Source: Nitrospira sp. SG-bin2 (GTDB lineage: Bacteria; Nitrospirota; Nitrospiria; Nitrospirales; Nitrospiraceae). Taken from it: DNA of 64,000 nucleotides. Within the stretch, counting starts at the first letter, position 1, and each line of letters begins with the position of its first letter. Position numbers and translations under genes: made by a program. The notes beneath the pieces are model-generated. The model saw nothing but the letters and a program-made list of their open reading frames with translations. It was not told where the DNA came from and did no database searches. Below are positions 42,976 to 51,246 of this stretch, piece after piece. The stretch spans positions 34,721 through 98,720 of the forward strand of contig LVWT01000051.1 in the NCBI GenBank assembly GCA_002083405.1, written 5' to 3'.

Positions 42976-44004
42976 TCAGCGGCTTTTGGCTTTCTGCTTG
43001 TTCTGAGCCTGTGAAGCCTCCCTTTCCTTGTCCCATTTCTCAGCCGTTTCCCGGAGTCGTTTTGCTTTCTCGTCGCCCAACTCCTGCCTCTCGCAACCAG
43101 AAATAAAGTGCGCTTCTCTGGCGTCATTGTTGAAGAAGATTGTAATCCGCTTCTCTGGCCCATAGACGAGGACATCGCCGTATGATCCAGCAACGGGTTC
43201 CCCAATCACTGCGGAGACCTCGGCTTTTGTCATTCCTGTGAGTAGACGGGAACACATCGCCTTTCGTGCTTCGTTGCCTCTGGCCATCCGCTGCTGCGCC
43301 GACTGGATTACTGCCTCCGCATCCTCGGCCTGCTTGTCTACCTGGACACTTGCTTGTTTGAGCTGTTCAACAATCGGCGTGTTTGAATCGTTCTGGCTTG
43401 ACCTCGCCTGTTGTTCTCCTAGTTGGCTCTTAAGTCGTTGCAGTAGTTCTTTGGCTTCTAATTCCTTTTGATTGAGGGCTTGTTGTTTCGCGGCTAAATC
43501 CTGCCTGGCTTGGTCCAACTCTCGACTCTTTGCCTCACTCCGATTCTGTAGCTGACTCTGAACGGAAAGGAGCTTAGATACCGGGACACGAAGCAGCCGG
43601 TAAACGGTCACTGTTCCATCCTGGTTTGGCTCCTCAAAGGTCATCTGCGTTTCAATCACTAGCCCCTGTGCCTCAAGGGAAGTGATCTGAGCATAGTTGC
43701 CCAACTCTAACCGGCCTCTCTCAAAGGCCTGCTGTCTTCCGTCTTCAACGCTCTTGGCACTTGACGCCACGCCGACAGCGTACAATGTATCCCCTTCGAC
43801 AAAGGCCGAGCGCTCCGTCCACCAAGGCCGCTCGTTGTAGGTGGCTGCAAGGGAAGTAGCAGGCATCAGCCAGAACAGGAGGACTAGCAGGACCAAGTGA
43901 GCAGCCGATGCACACACGACCCGGCGGAGGGCAAGAGCCAACCCGGCGTGGGGGGAATAGGAATGGCCGTTTATATGCAGTAGGCTCTCAGGGTTTTGTT
44001 CCAA
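42976..44004 (-). CDS. Exported protein with LPP20-like and SmpA/OmlA-like parts
   Basis: A 342-residue protein. After a 30-residue N-terminal extension there is a hydrophobic signal segment (AHLVLLVLLFWLMPATSLA). Next comes a domain with AFVEGDTLYAVGVASSAKSVEDGRQQAFERGRLEL, like LPP20 lipoprotein domains. A coiled coil follows (about 165-215). The final domain has MCSRLLTGMTKAEVSAVIGEPVAGSYGDVLVYG, which resembles SmpA/BamE-like repeats. It is likely an envelope protein. Its 5' end overlaps the small membrane protein gene by 17 bp. Confidence 0.65.
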   Translation of the reverse strand: MEQNPESLLHINGHSYSPHAGLALALRRVVCASAAHLVLLVLLFWLMPATSLAATYNERPWWTERSAFVEGDTLYAVGVASSAKSVEDGRQQAFERGRLELGNYAQITSLEAQGLVIETQMTFEEPNQDGTVTVYRLLRVPVSKLLSVQSQLQNRSEAKSRELDQARQDLAAKQQALNQKELEAKELLQRLKSQLGEQQARSSQNDSNTPIVEQLKQASVQVDKQAEDAEAVIQSAQQRMARGNEARKAMCSRLLTGMTKAEVSAVIGEPVAGSYGDVLVYGPEKRITIFFNNDAREAHFISGCERQELGDEKAKRLRETAEKWDKEREASQAQNKQKAKSR

Positions 44005-44284
44005 AACTTTTCCTCCCTCGTTTTCGTAGTCTGCCGATGAAGAAAGCAGAATTATAGAGCGTAACCCAGGCTGCTACGGGCAAGGCCAGAGCCGTCCCGC
44101 CCATCATTACCATGGTAAGGAAAAGCCTGAGTGAGTCAGGGAAGAAATCCAAGGCTTGTAGTTTGGGATCGGCTCCGAGAACGGCAAAACAGAAAAGAGA
44201 ATAGGCGATGCACGCAGCCACAACATACACGGCATGAACAAGCCGCGTCCGCTCTTCAGGGGAAAAGAGATGGGCTAGTGACAT
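43988..44284 (-). CDS. Small membrane protein with two to three spans
   Basis: A 98-residue protein with hydrophobic helices at about 18-37 and 53-82 and a basic C-terminus (RLRKRGRKSF). It overlaps the downstream exported protein gene by 17 bp, so they are coupled. It is the last gene before the right arm-type sites. Not recognised. Confidence 0.65.
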   Translation of the reverse strand: MSLAHLFSPEERTRLVHAVYVVAACIAYSLFCFAVLGADPKLQALDFFPDSLRLFLTMVMMGGTALALPVAAWVTLYNSAFFIGRLRKRGRKSFGTKP

Positions 44285-44595
44285 ACGCTAGGATAAGGCG
44301 CTGTGTTGCGAATCATCAAGAGGAAGGTTCAGCTATCTGAAGGGCTACACTTTGGCGCTCCGTTAAGCTACACTGACGCTCATTCGCCAGAGGACAAAGG
44401 GCCGTCTTTCGTTGAAACCCTGATGTTGTCGGCGGTCTGAGTCGGTAGGTTGTTCTCCCGGCTTCGGCACCACCCCTCTTTCCCCGTTCCCATCAACGTG
44501 TTTCATCGAGATAACGCCGTGCTTCTAGGGTCTGGCGATACCAGGCAGGCCTTATTTTAGGCTAAATTGTCACGCGAATGTGAGGATCGACTTCG
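44285..44595. other. Right end of the element: arm sites, attR and flank
   Basis: No gene is supported in these 311 bp. They hold the 7-mer GCTACAC at 44344-44350 and 44367-44373 (23 bp apart), and attR TCCCGGCTTCGGCACCAC at 44456-44473. After 44473 the sequence is probably the original chromosomal flank downstream of tRNA-Leu. Confidence 0.7.
44456..44473. repeat. attR (right 18-bp attachment repeat)
   Basis: Exact copy of TCCCGGCTTCGGCACCAC found at the tRNA-Leu 3' end; marks the right junction of the element. Confidence 0.85.
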
Positions 44596-44838
44596 ATGAG
44601 GTCAAAGAAATACGAGGAGATTGGGCATATGGTCATGCCAGGGCGGTATCGGCACTATAAGGGTCAAGAATACGAGGTTCTTGGAGTTGCAAGGCATTCT
44701 GAGACCGAAGAAGAGTTCGTCGTGTACCGTGCGCTGTATGGCGAGTTTGGCCTCTGGGTAAGGCCGTTAGGCATGTTCGAGGAGCTGGTCGACATTGATG
44801 GCCGACTCATCCCTCGTTTTTGCAGGTTGTCCTCGTAA
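44596..44838 (+). CDS. DUF1653-like protein
   Basis: An 80-residue protein matching the DUF1653 pattern: MPGRYRHYKGQEYEVLGVARHSETEEEFVVYRALYG, then GLWVRPLGMFEE. A small beta-rich domain of unknown function common in bacteria. Start ATG 44596 with GAGG upstream; an internal ATG at 44629 is possible. It sits just outside the element. Confidence 0.85.
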   Translation: MRSKKYEEIGHMVMPGRYRHYKGQEYEVLGVARHSETEEEFVVYRALYGEFGLWVRPLGMFEELVDIDGRLIPRFCRLSS

Positions 44839-44994
44839 AGAGTTGGGGACTTGCTTTCAGAAAACAACCAGACCTGGAATTGTAAAACGTACAGGGGCGA
44901 GGATATCCCGTTCGACTCCATTGCACCGGATTCAGGAAGTGGCACGTATGCGTCTGCCAAAATCCGGTTCCACCGTCAGAGCGTTCGCTCTCGC

Positions 44995-45093
44995 CTACCG
45001 GCGCCCTGCATGTACTGCTGTATACATGAATGCGGTATACACGACAGCCAATCCCACACTCACTGCCATCACGCCGATGATCAATGCCACCAT
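44995..45093 (-). CDS. 32-residue single-span membrane peptide, paralogue of the 19.08-kb one
   Basis: Thirty-two codons from ATG 45093, with GGAAGGGGGTGAG before it. The peptide has one hydrophobic span (LIIGVMAVSVGLAVVY), then AFMYTAVHAGRR. Twelve of its first 22 residues equal the peptide at 19082-19165 (including LI, G, VSV, LAV, Y and F). Its promoter element (45126-45179) matches that of the first copy and stands at the same 86-nt distance. Not a family I recognise. Confidence 0.78.
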   Translation of the reverse strand: MVALIIGVMAVSVGLAVVYTAFMYTAVHAGRR

Positions 45094-45125
45094 AATGACT
45101 CACCCCCTTCCAATTTCATGTGGCC

Positions 45126-45179
45126 ACTCTACTCCTGCACTATGAAGCGTCCATGAGGAGATCATGAAGAATTCTTCAT
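45126..45179 (-). promoter_or_regulatory. Second copy of the 11-bp-repeat operator and promoter
   Basis: On the minus strand the palindrome ATGAAGAATTCTTCAT starts at 45179. The three repeats are CTTCATGATCT, CCTCATGGACG and CTTCATAGTGC, followed 8 bases after CTTCATAG by a -10-like TAGAGT (45126-45131). The first 40 bases differ from the 18996 copy at only 3 positions. It should be bound by the same regulator. The gap 45180-45451 has no supported gene. Confidence 0.72.
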
Positions 45180-45451
45180 TGATTACGGCCTCGCCGGTGG
45201 TTTTTATGAAGATTGGCGATCCCGGTCCTGCGTTGGCGTGAGAGAAAGATGTGCGAGAACCAGAGGTCGAAGCGTTTGAGAATCAAGGGATTGAAGGGAC
45301 CTACTACAGACCGGAGCAGACGAAAGGCCCTCGAACATCCAGGGTTCGCACTGACTATCGTGGAAGTCTCAGGAAATGCTCGTCAGTACGGTTCCATCAC
45401 CATCGGCGTTGAGTTATGCTCTGACGACGTGATGCCAGCCTATTCTGACGG

Positions 45452-46771
45452 CTACGACGAGCGAAGAGTTCTGATTACTTCCAACGTGTGTTCTATTTCG
45501 CCGGCTGAGTTGAACAGGCTCGGCGCGAGCCTGACATATTTTGTTGCGTAGGGGGTCACGCTACCGACGATCCCTCGTTGGCCGAGTTTCTCTACCACCG
45601 TGCGAGGCGTCAGACCGGCTACTTCGAAACAGACGATCCCAGCCGAGAGGTCCTGCGACATCGGTGTCTGCAGCGTGACATGCGGCATGGTGGCTAAGCC
45701 CTGCTTCAACTGTTGGCTGAGTTCATAGAGGCGTTGCGTTACTTTCGATTTGCCGATTGTGCGATGAAAGGTGAACGCTTCATCCAACGCCCAACGATGC
45801 TCAAATGAGTGAAACCCGCCCGGCGTCATGTGAACCGATTGTGGGAGACCCTTCGAGGATTTGTTCTCCATCCAGAGGTCATAGGCCTGGAAGTTGAAGG
45901 TTGGAATCATGGCCTGAGTGACGGGCCACGCGGTCGGATGGCCCCACACGAGGCCGGTCCCTCGCGGACCGAACATCCATTTGTGAGTTCCGGCGATCAG
46001 AAAATCGCAGCCGAGCTCGCTGAGCCGGAAATCCTCGACCCCCAAGGCATGCACTCCGTCCACACAGAAGATGACTCGGTCTTGCTCAGCTCGGGAACGA
46101 TTGATCGCTTGGATCGCGCGAGCCATCTCATGAATCGGCAGTTTGAGTCCTGTGCTGGAATGGACCCAGGTGACTGCAACAATGCGCGTCGCAGGGGCGA
46201 CCCCCATTCGCAGAGACTCCACCAGCTGCTCACGAGAGACGGTCTTAAGGGACTGATAGAGTGGAATCTGACGAACTATGGCGCCCGTCCGTTCGGCGCG
46301 GAGACGCAACGAGGTTTCCGTCGAATAATGGTCGTGTGTGGTCGTCAGGATTTCCTGTCCGGCGCGAAGTTGTAACCCGCCATAGAGTAGGCCCAGCCCC
46401 ATCGTCGTGCTGTCGGTCAGGGCAATATCGGTGGGACTCGCTCCCAGATAGTCAGCAGCAGCCTGGAGGACCCGCGCCTCTTGTTTCTCTTCATGCTCGA
46501 ACCAATAGCCGATAGGATTCGCATCCAAACCGGCGCGATGCCGTTCAATCGCGTTACGCACCGGTGTGGGATGGGATGAGAGAAAAAACCCGGCCAGATG
46601 GATGAGTTGAGGAGACAGGGGAAACTGTGCCCGGACTTGATCCCAGCTCTCGAACGTGCGTGGTGGAGATTGCTCATCGGCAAACGCGCGAGGGTAGGCG
46701 CTTGCGAGAACCGTAGCGCTCAAGGCCAGTCCTGTCCGCACCAGAAAACCCCGGCGGCCGATATCGTTCAT
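45452..46771 (-). CDS. Class V aminotransferase-like PLP protein with Tat signal
   Basis: A 439-residue protein. N-terminal twin-arginine signal MNDIGRRGFLVRTGLALSATVLASAYPRAFA, unusual for a PLP enzyme, which suggests export in folded form. The rest is a class V aminotransferase/cysteine-desulfurase-like fold: LTDSTTMGLGLLYGGLQL, VTWVHSSTGLKLPI, VDGVHALG and the PLP-binding Lys in AGTHKWMFGPRGTG. The closest groups I can recall include isopenicillin-N-epimerase-like proteins; the substrate is unknown. The C-terminus overlaps a spurious plus-strand frame. Confidence 0.8.
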   Translation of the reverse strand: MNDIGRRGFLVRTGLALSATVLASAYPRAFADEQSPPRTFESWDQVRAQFPLSPQLIHLAGFFLSSHPTPVRNAIERHRAGLDANPIGYWFEHEEKQEARVLQAAADYLGASPTDIALTDSTTMGLGLLYGGLQLRAGQEILTTTHDHYSTETSLRLRAERTGAIVRQIPLYQSLKTVSREQLVESLRMGVAPATRIVAVTWVHSSTGLKLPIHEMARAIQAINRSRAEQDRVIFCVDGVHALGVEDFRLSELGCDFLIAGTHKWMFGPRGTGLVWGHPTAWPVTQAMIPTFNFQAYDLWMENKSSKGLPQSVHMTPGGFHSFEHRWALDEAFTFHRTIGKSKVTQRLYELSQQLKQGLATMPHVTLQTPMSQDLSAGIVCFEVAGLTPRTVVEKLGQRGIVGSVTPYATKYVRLAPSLFNSAGEIEHTLEVIRTLRSS

Positions 46772-46889
46772 AACACCTCCCCATTCGAATTTTCCCGTAC
46801 TTTACCGTTAGTCCAGAATTACAGGCAAGGAGGGGTGAATAGGGAACAGGATTCGTGGCTGGAGGTCCAGCCACGTTGGGAGGTCGTCG

Positions 46890-49778
46890 TTATGATTGGT
46901 AGCTTTCAATCGGCGGGCAGCTGCAGATGAGATGGCGATCGCCGTAGGCCTCGTCGATGCGGCTGACGCTCGGCCAGAACTTGTTGTTCCTGATCCAGGG
47001 AGCGGGAAATGCCGCCTGCTCGCGGCTGTAGGGACGGGTCCACTCCGTGGCCGTGACAATGGATGCCGTGTGGGGCGCGTTCTTCAGCAGATTGTTCGTC
47101 CTCGGCTGGCGCCCATCGACGATCTCCTGGATCTCGGCGCGGATTCTGATCAACGCTTCGCACATCCGATCGATCTCCGTCTTGGCTTCGCTTTCCGTCG
47201 GTTCGATCATAAGGGTGCCAGGTACCGGAAACGAAACGGTCGGCGCATGAAAGCCGTAGTCCATCAGCCGTTTCGCGACATCCATGGCTTCCACCCCGGC
47301 GCGCTCCTTGAATTCCCGCAGATCGAGGATGAACTCATGTCCCACCAGTCCGGCGTCGCCGGCATAGAGAACCGGGTAATGCTTCTCCAGCCGCTTGGCC
47401 ATATAGTTGGCGTTGAGAATGGCGACTTGGGTCGCTTTGGTCAACCCGTCACGGCCCATCAGCGCGATATAGACCCATGAAATCGGAAGGATGCCGGCGC
47501 TGCCGAATGGAGCGGCAGACACCGGACCGATGGCCTCAGGTCCTCCGAGTTGTGTCATGGGGTGTCCGGGCAGCAACGGCGCGAGATGCTGTGCCGCTCC
47601 GATGGGACCCACGCCTGGTCCGCCGCCGCCGTGCGGAATGCAAAAGGTTTTATGGAGATTGAGGTGACAGATGTCCGCGCCGATATCGCCGGGACGGCAG
47701 AGGCCCACCATGGCATTCATATTGGCCCCGTCCATGTAGACCTGTCCGCCATGGGTGTGGATGATTTGGCAAATGCGCCGCACGCCTGCCTCAAACACGC
47801 CGTGCGTGGAGGGATAGGTAAGCATCACCGCCGCCAATCGGTCCCGGTGTTCGGCCGCTTTGGCCTCAAGATCCTGCAGATCCACGTTGCCATGCGGATC
47901 GCAGGCCACGACCACGACGGTCATGCCGGCCATGGCCGCGCTGGCAGGATTCGTCCCATGGGCTGACACGGGAATCAAACAGACGTCGCGATGCGCCTCT
48001 CCTCTCGATCGATGGTAAGCCCGAATGACCATCAGGCCTGCGTATTCGCCTTGTGAGCCGGCATTCGGTTGGACCGAGAACGCCGCGAACCCGGAGATTT
48101 CAGCCAGCCACGCTTCGAGTTGTCTGATCATCTCCCGATAGCCGCGAGTCTGCTCCTCCGGAGCAAAGGGATGCAGCCGGGCAAATTCCGGCCACGTTAC
48201 CGGCAGCATTTCCGACGTCCCGTTCAGCTTCATCGTGCAGGAGCCGAGCGGAATCATGGAGTGCACCAGCGACAGATCTTTCGACTGCAACCGAAAGAGG
48301 TAGCGGAGCATCTCGTGCTCGGAGTGGTATCGATTGAAGGTCTCGTGCGTCAGATACTTGCTTGTTCTGGCCAATGACGCAGGATAGGCAAGATCGATCG
48401 CGGGGATCAGGTCCGAAAGCTTGAAAGGCAACCGGTCGTATCCCACGAAGAGCTCCAGCAGACGACGGACTTCATCATCCGAGCTGACTTCGTCGAGGGA
48501 CAGGCCGATAGAGCCGTCTTCGTAGCGCCTGAGATTGATCCCCTGCTCCTTCGCGCGCAGGGCAATTTGATCGGCTTGGGTTCGGGCAAGGGGCACGCGG
48601 ATCGTATCGAAGAAGACTTTCGGCAACACATCGAATCCGAGCCGCCTCAGCCCTTCGGCCAGCAGCAAGGTGAGTCCGCGCACGCGCTCGGCAATGCGCC
48701 GCAGCCCTTCCGGACCGTGGTACACCGCATACATGCCGGCCATGACAGCCAACAGGACTTGGGCCGTGCAGATATTGCTGGTGGCTTTCTCCCGCCGGAT
48801 ATGCTGCTCGCGCGTTTGAAGCGAGAGCCGGATCGCCGGCTTTCCCGTCACATCTTTGGATACGCCGACGATGCGGCCCGGCATCTGCCGTTTGTACTCT
48901 TCTTTCGTGGCCAGGAATGCGGCATGTGGTCCGCCGAACCCGATGGGGACGCCGAACCGTTGCGTCGATCCGACTGCAATGTCGGCGCCGAATTCTCCCG
49001 GTGGACGGAGCAATGTCAGAGCAAGGAGATCCGTCGCAACGACTACGAGGACGCCGGACTCATGGGCGCTCGCTACCAAAGCGCTGTAGTCGCTGACGTA
49101 ACCGTCCGTTGCCGGGTATTGCAGCAAGAGGCCACATAGCCTGCCATCCGAACAATCGACGGAGGAGGCCGGTCCGGTCCGGATCGTGATGTTGAGCGGT
49201 TCGGCTCGTGTCTGCAACACGGCCAGAGTTTGGGGATGGCAATCGCGTGAGACGAAGAATTCCTTCCGTTCCCCGCCTGCGCTGCGAGCGATGGCATCAC
49301 ACATGGCCATCGCTTCCGCGGCGGCGGTGGCTTCATCCAACAGCGAGGCATTCGACAACGGCAGGCCGGTCAAGTCCGCGACCATCGTTTGAAAGTTGAC
49401 CAACGCTTCGAGACGGCCCTGTGCGATTTCGGCCTGATAGGGCGTGTATTGCGTGTACCAGGCGGGATTTTCCAGAATGTTTCGCTGGATCACACCGGGC
49501 GTGACGCAATCGTAGTAGCCCATGCCAATCAGTGAACGAGCGACGGTGTTTTGGGATGCCAGCTCTTTGAGTTGGGCCAGGACAGCCTGTTCGCCGCGAT
49601 GGGTTGGGAGCGAGAGCGATCTGCGAAGGCGAATGTCATCAGGAACTGTCGCGTCAGTGAGCGAGTCGATTGACTGCAGGCCTAGGGTCGCCAGCATTTC
49701 TTGGATGTCGGCTTCGGTCGGGCCGAGGTGGCGGTGGAGAAATGAATCGGTTGGGTCGAGAAAATTGGGTGTCGCCAT
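46890..49778 (-). CDS. gcvP: Glycine dehydrogenase (decarboxylating), P-protein
   Basis: A 962-residue single-chain P-protein of the glycine cleavage system; it decarboxylates glycine with PLP and passes the aminomethyl group to lipoylated H-protein. Starts MATPNFLDPTDSFLHRHLGPTEADIQEML. The PLP lysine is in DICHLNLHKTFCIPHGGGGPGVGPIG. Both halves have the pseudo-repeat expected. ATG 49778 is favoured over the TTG 6 bases upstream. No H- or T-protein gene is adjacent, so the operon is split. Confidence 0.96.
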   Translation of the reverse strand: MATPNFLDPTDSFLHRHLGPTEADIQEMLATLGLQSIDSLTDATVPDDIRLRRSLSLPTHRGEQAVLAQLKELASQNTVARSLIGMGYYDCVTPGVIQRNILENPAWYTQYTPYQAEIAQGRLEALVNFQTMVADLTGLPLSNASLLDEATAAAEAMAMCDAIARSAGGERKEFFVSRDCHPQTLAVLQTRAEPLNITIRTGPASSVDCSDGRLCGLLLQYPATDGYVSDYSALVASAHESGVLVVVATDLLALTLLRPPGEFGADIAVGSTQRFGVPIGFGGPHAAFLATKEEYKRQMPGRIVGVSKDVTGKPAIRLSLQTREQHIRREKATSNICTAQVLLAVMAGMYAVYHGPEGLRRIAERVRGLTLLLAEGLRRLGFDVLPKVFFDTIRVPLARTQADQIALRAKEQGINLRRYEDGSIGLSLDEVSSDDEVRRLLELFVGYDRLPFKLSDLIPAIDLAYPASLARTSKYLTHETFNRYHSEHEMLRYLFRLQSKDLSLVHSMIPLGSCTMKLNGTSEMLPVTWPEFARLHPFAPEEQTRGYREMIRQLEAWLAEISGFAAFSVQPNAGSQGEYAGLMVIRAYHRSRGEAHRDVCLIPVSAHGTNPASAAMAGMTVVVVACDPHGNVDLQDLEAKAAEHRDRLAAVMLTYPSTHGVFEAGVRRICQIIHTHGGQVYMDGANMNAMVGLCRPGDIGADICHLNLHKTFCIPHGGGGPGVGPIGAAQHLAPLLPGHPMTQLGGPEAIGPVSAAPFGSAGILPISWVYIALMGRDGLTKATQVAILNANYMAKRLEKHYPVLYAGDAGLVGHEFILDLREFKERAGVEAMDVAKRLMDYGFHAPTVSFPVPGTLMIEPTESEAKTEIDRMCEALIRIRAEIQEIVDGRQPRTNNLLKNAPHTASIVTATEWTRPYSREQAAFPAPWIRNNKFWPSVSRIDEAYGDRHLICSCPPIESYQS

Positions 49779-49966
49779 GAGCAAAGCTTATCCTTGGTTC
49801 GGTCGCTTACGGATAGAGGTCCAATCGGGTCGGCAGCGTACCATGGCACCGAGGCTTTTCCAAGATGCTAAGTGAGGTTGGCCATGAGCGCTCCGGTGAG
49901 CATACTGTTTCCTTGACTTTGATGGCATTCCGGCTATTTTAAGCTATCGTCAGTGGCGGCTAGGCC

Positions 49967-50638
49967 ATGGATTGGAATCTGGACCGAATGGCTGCGACAA
50001 ACCAATTACCTTCAGTGGACGCCAACCACAGACCCAAGTGGCAGTCCTCCGCCGGCAGCGCGCGTCTGATAACGATCGGTCTCGGTGCGGCCATCATCAT
50101 TGTGGTGCTCGGCTATGCGTTGTATTCACGGTGGCTGGACTTCCCGACACCGTTCTCGCCATCCTCCGCAGGGCCAACCGGCGCCGCATCGTCTGATGTG
50201 TCGTCGCACACCCTCAAGCCGGAAGTTCTACTGACCCGGGCGTCCATCGATCTCCTTCTTAACGAACTCGATGAGGCTGTCAGAAAAAAAGATGTCGAGG
50301 GCGTTCTTCGGCATATTGCTCCTGACGCGGTCATTGTGATTCACATGAAGCAAGGCTCGAATCAGCAGCAGGCGGGACTCACGCGAGACGACTATCGCAA
50401 GACACTGGCCATGGAATTTGACTTTCCCAGCGCGAATGATTTTACCCGCCTGAACACCACCATATCGCTGGCAGCCGACGAACGGAGCGCGAAGGTCTCG
50501 TTCAAATCGACAGAAACGCTGCGGCAGGCGAACCGGGAATTCAAGGTCGAAGGCGAAGAAACCCTGATCGTCAGAATGCGTGGTGATAAGCCGGCAATCG
50601 TGTCTCTTGATAAAGTCGTTCCAGGCGATTCGACCTAG
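49967..50638 (+). CDS. Membrane-anchored protein with NTF2-like domain
   Basis: A 223-residue protein. One transmembrane helix near residues 33-53 (LITIGLGAAIIIVVLGYALY), a Ser/Pro-rich linker, then a domain with LLLNELDEAVRKKDVEGVLRHIAPDAVIVI that fits a SnoaL/NTF2-like (DUF4440-type) cone fold. Function unknown. It is divergent from gcvP. Confidence 0.65.
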   Translation: MDWNLDRMAATNQLPSVDANHRPKWQSSAGSARLITIGLGAAIIIVVLGYALYSRWLDFPTPFSPSSAGPTGAASSDVSSHTLKPEVLLTRASIDLLLNELDEAVRKKDVEGVLRHIAPDAVIVIHMKQGSNQQQAGLTRDDYRKTLAMEFDFPSANDFTRLNTTISLAADERSAKVSFKSTETLRQANREFKVEGEETLIVRMRGDKPAIVSLDKVVPGDST

Positions 50639-50949
50639 GTCATATGATTCTTGGGTACAGGCCCTGAATCCTCCTGTGTGTGTCGAAACACAACCGGTCC
50701 GCTGTGCCGATTTTCGTCCCTCTCCCTTGATCGTGCCCGACACAAACCATCAGCATCGTGTGGGCTAAGTAGGCTCCTGGTCAGGGATTATTGGGCTTTT
50801 TCATCTAATCGACCTCCTTGTTGTCTATCCAGTCTCCTATCCGACGGGTTGCGCTTCGGGCAGTTTGCGCTAGAGTTATTCCTTGAAATAGATCACCGGA
50901 ACGAATGGAACACACGCCCGGTCTGATTTGAAATGAAGAGGAGCAGAAA
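50639..50949. other. Non-coding spacer
   Basis: About 310 bp with no supported gene. A weak inverted repeat GCCCGACAC/GTGTGGGC sits near 50736-50765, a possible terminator. On the minus strand AAGGAGG is followed by ATG and only seven codons (MKKPNNP) near 50788-50820, too short to claim as a gene. Confidence 0.5.
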
Positions 50950-51246
50950 TTGACGATGACCATTGCCTGTCCGGCGTGCTCACATGAAAACCGCGTCCTT
51001 CCTGAGTCGCCCTCGCTCGATTGGCAGGTTGCTGCCTGCGCCGCCTGCGAAGCCAACCTTGTTTTGGTCAAATCGCAGGCTGCGCAGAGCGGCCCATCGT
51101 CTCGCGTCACCGCAACGAAATCAGGAGCCCGCCGCTCTTCTTCCAAAAACACGTCATGGTGGAGCCGCTTTCGCCCGCGCATGCTCGGGTCACTCCTCGT
51201 TGTAGCGGGCACCGAGCGTCATATTACAAGCGGGATGCTGTCGTGA
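50950..51246 (+). CDS. Small zinc-ribbon-like protein
   Basis: A 98-residue protein with two CxxC pairs in the first 35 residues (IACPACSHE and AACAACEAN), as in zinc-ribbon domains. Then a basic Ser/Arg-rich stretch with a short hydrophobic region LGSLLVVAG. It starts with TTG 50950, seven bases after AGGAG, or ATG 50956. Its stop overlaps the next start by GTGA, so it is coupled to the DUF898 gene, whose own N-terminus also has CxxC pairs. Confidence 0.55.
   Translation: MTMTIACPACSHENRVLPESPSLDWQVAACAACEANLVLVKSQAAQSGPSSRVTATKSGARRSSSKNTSWWSRFRPRMLGSLLVVAGTERHITSGMLS

Larger units (their letters stand above)
36373..44473. mobile_element. 8.1-kb integrated element in tRNA-Leu
   Basis: Bounded by identical 18-bp direct repeats TCCCGGCTTCGGCACCAC at 36373-36390 (tRNA-Leu 3' end plus one base) and 44456-44473. 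Contains a tyrosine recombinase next to the left end, a serine recombinase, a ParB-like gene, several small unknown genes and an envelope-protein pair. No structural phage genes, conjugation genes or replication initiator are recognised, so it is probably a small genomic island or satellite rather than a complete prophage. Confidence 0.85.

Noticed and set aside
45213..45551. 112-residue plus-strand ORF
   Set aside because: Overlaps the conserved C-terminus of the aminotransferase-like gene by 100 bp and has no recognisable features or good ribosome-binding site.
50788..50820. Strong AAGGAGG followed by ATG and seven codons on the minus strand
   Set aside because: The ORF MKKPNNP is too short to support as a gene, and no downstream gene on that strand would make it a leader peptide.
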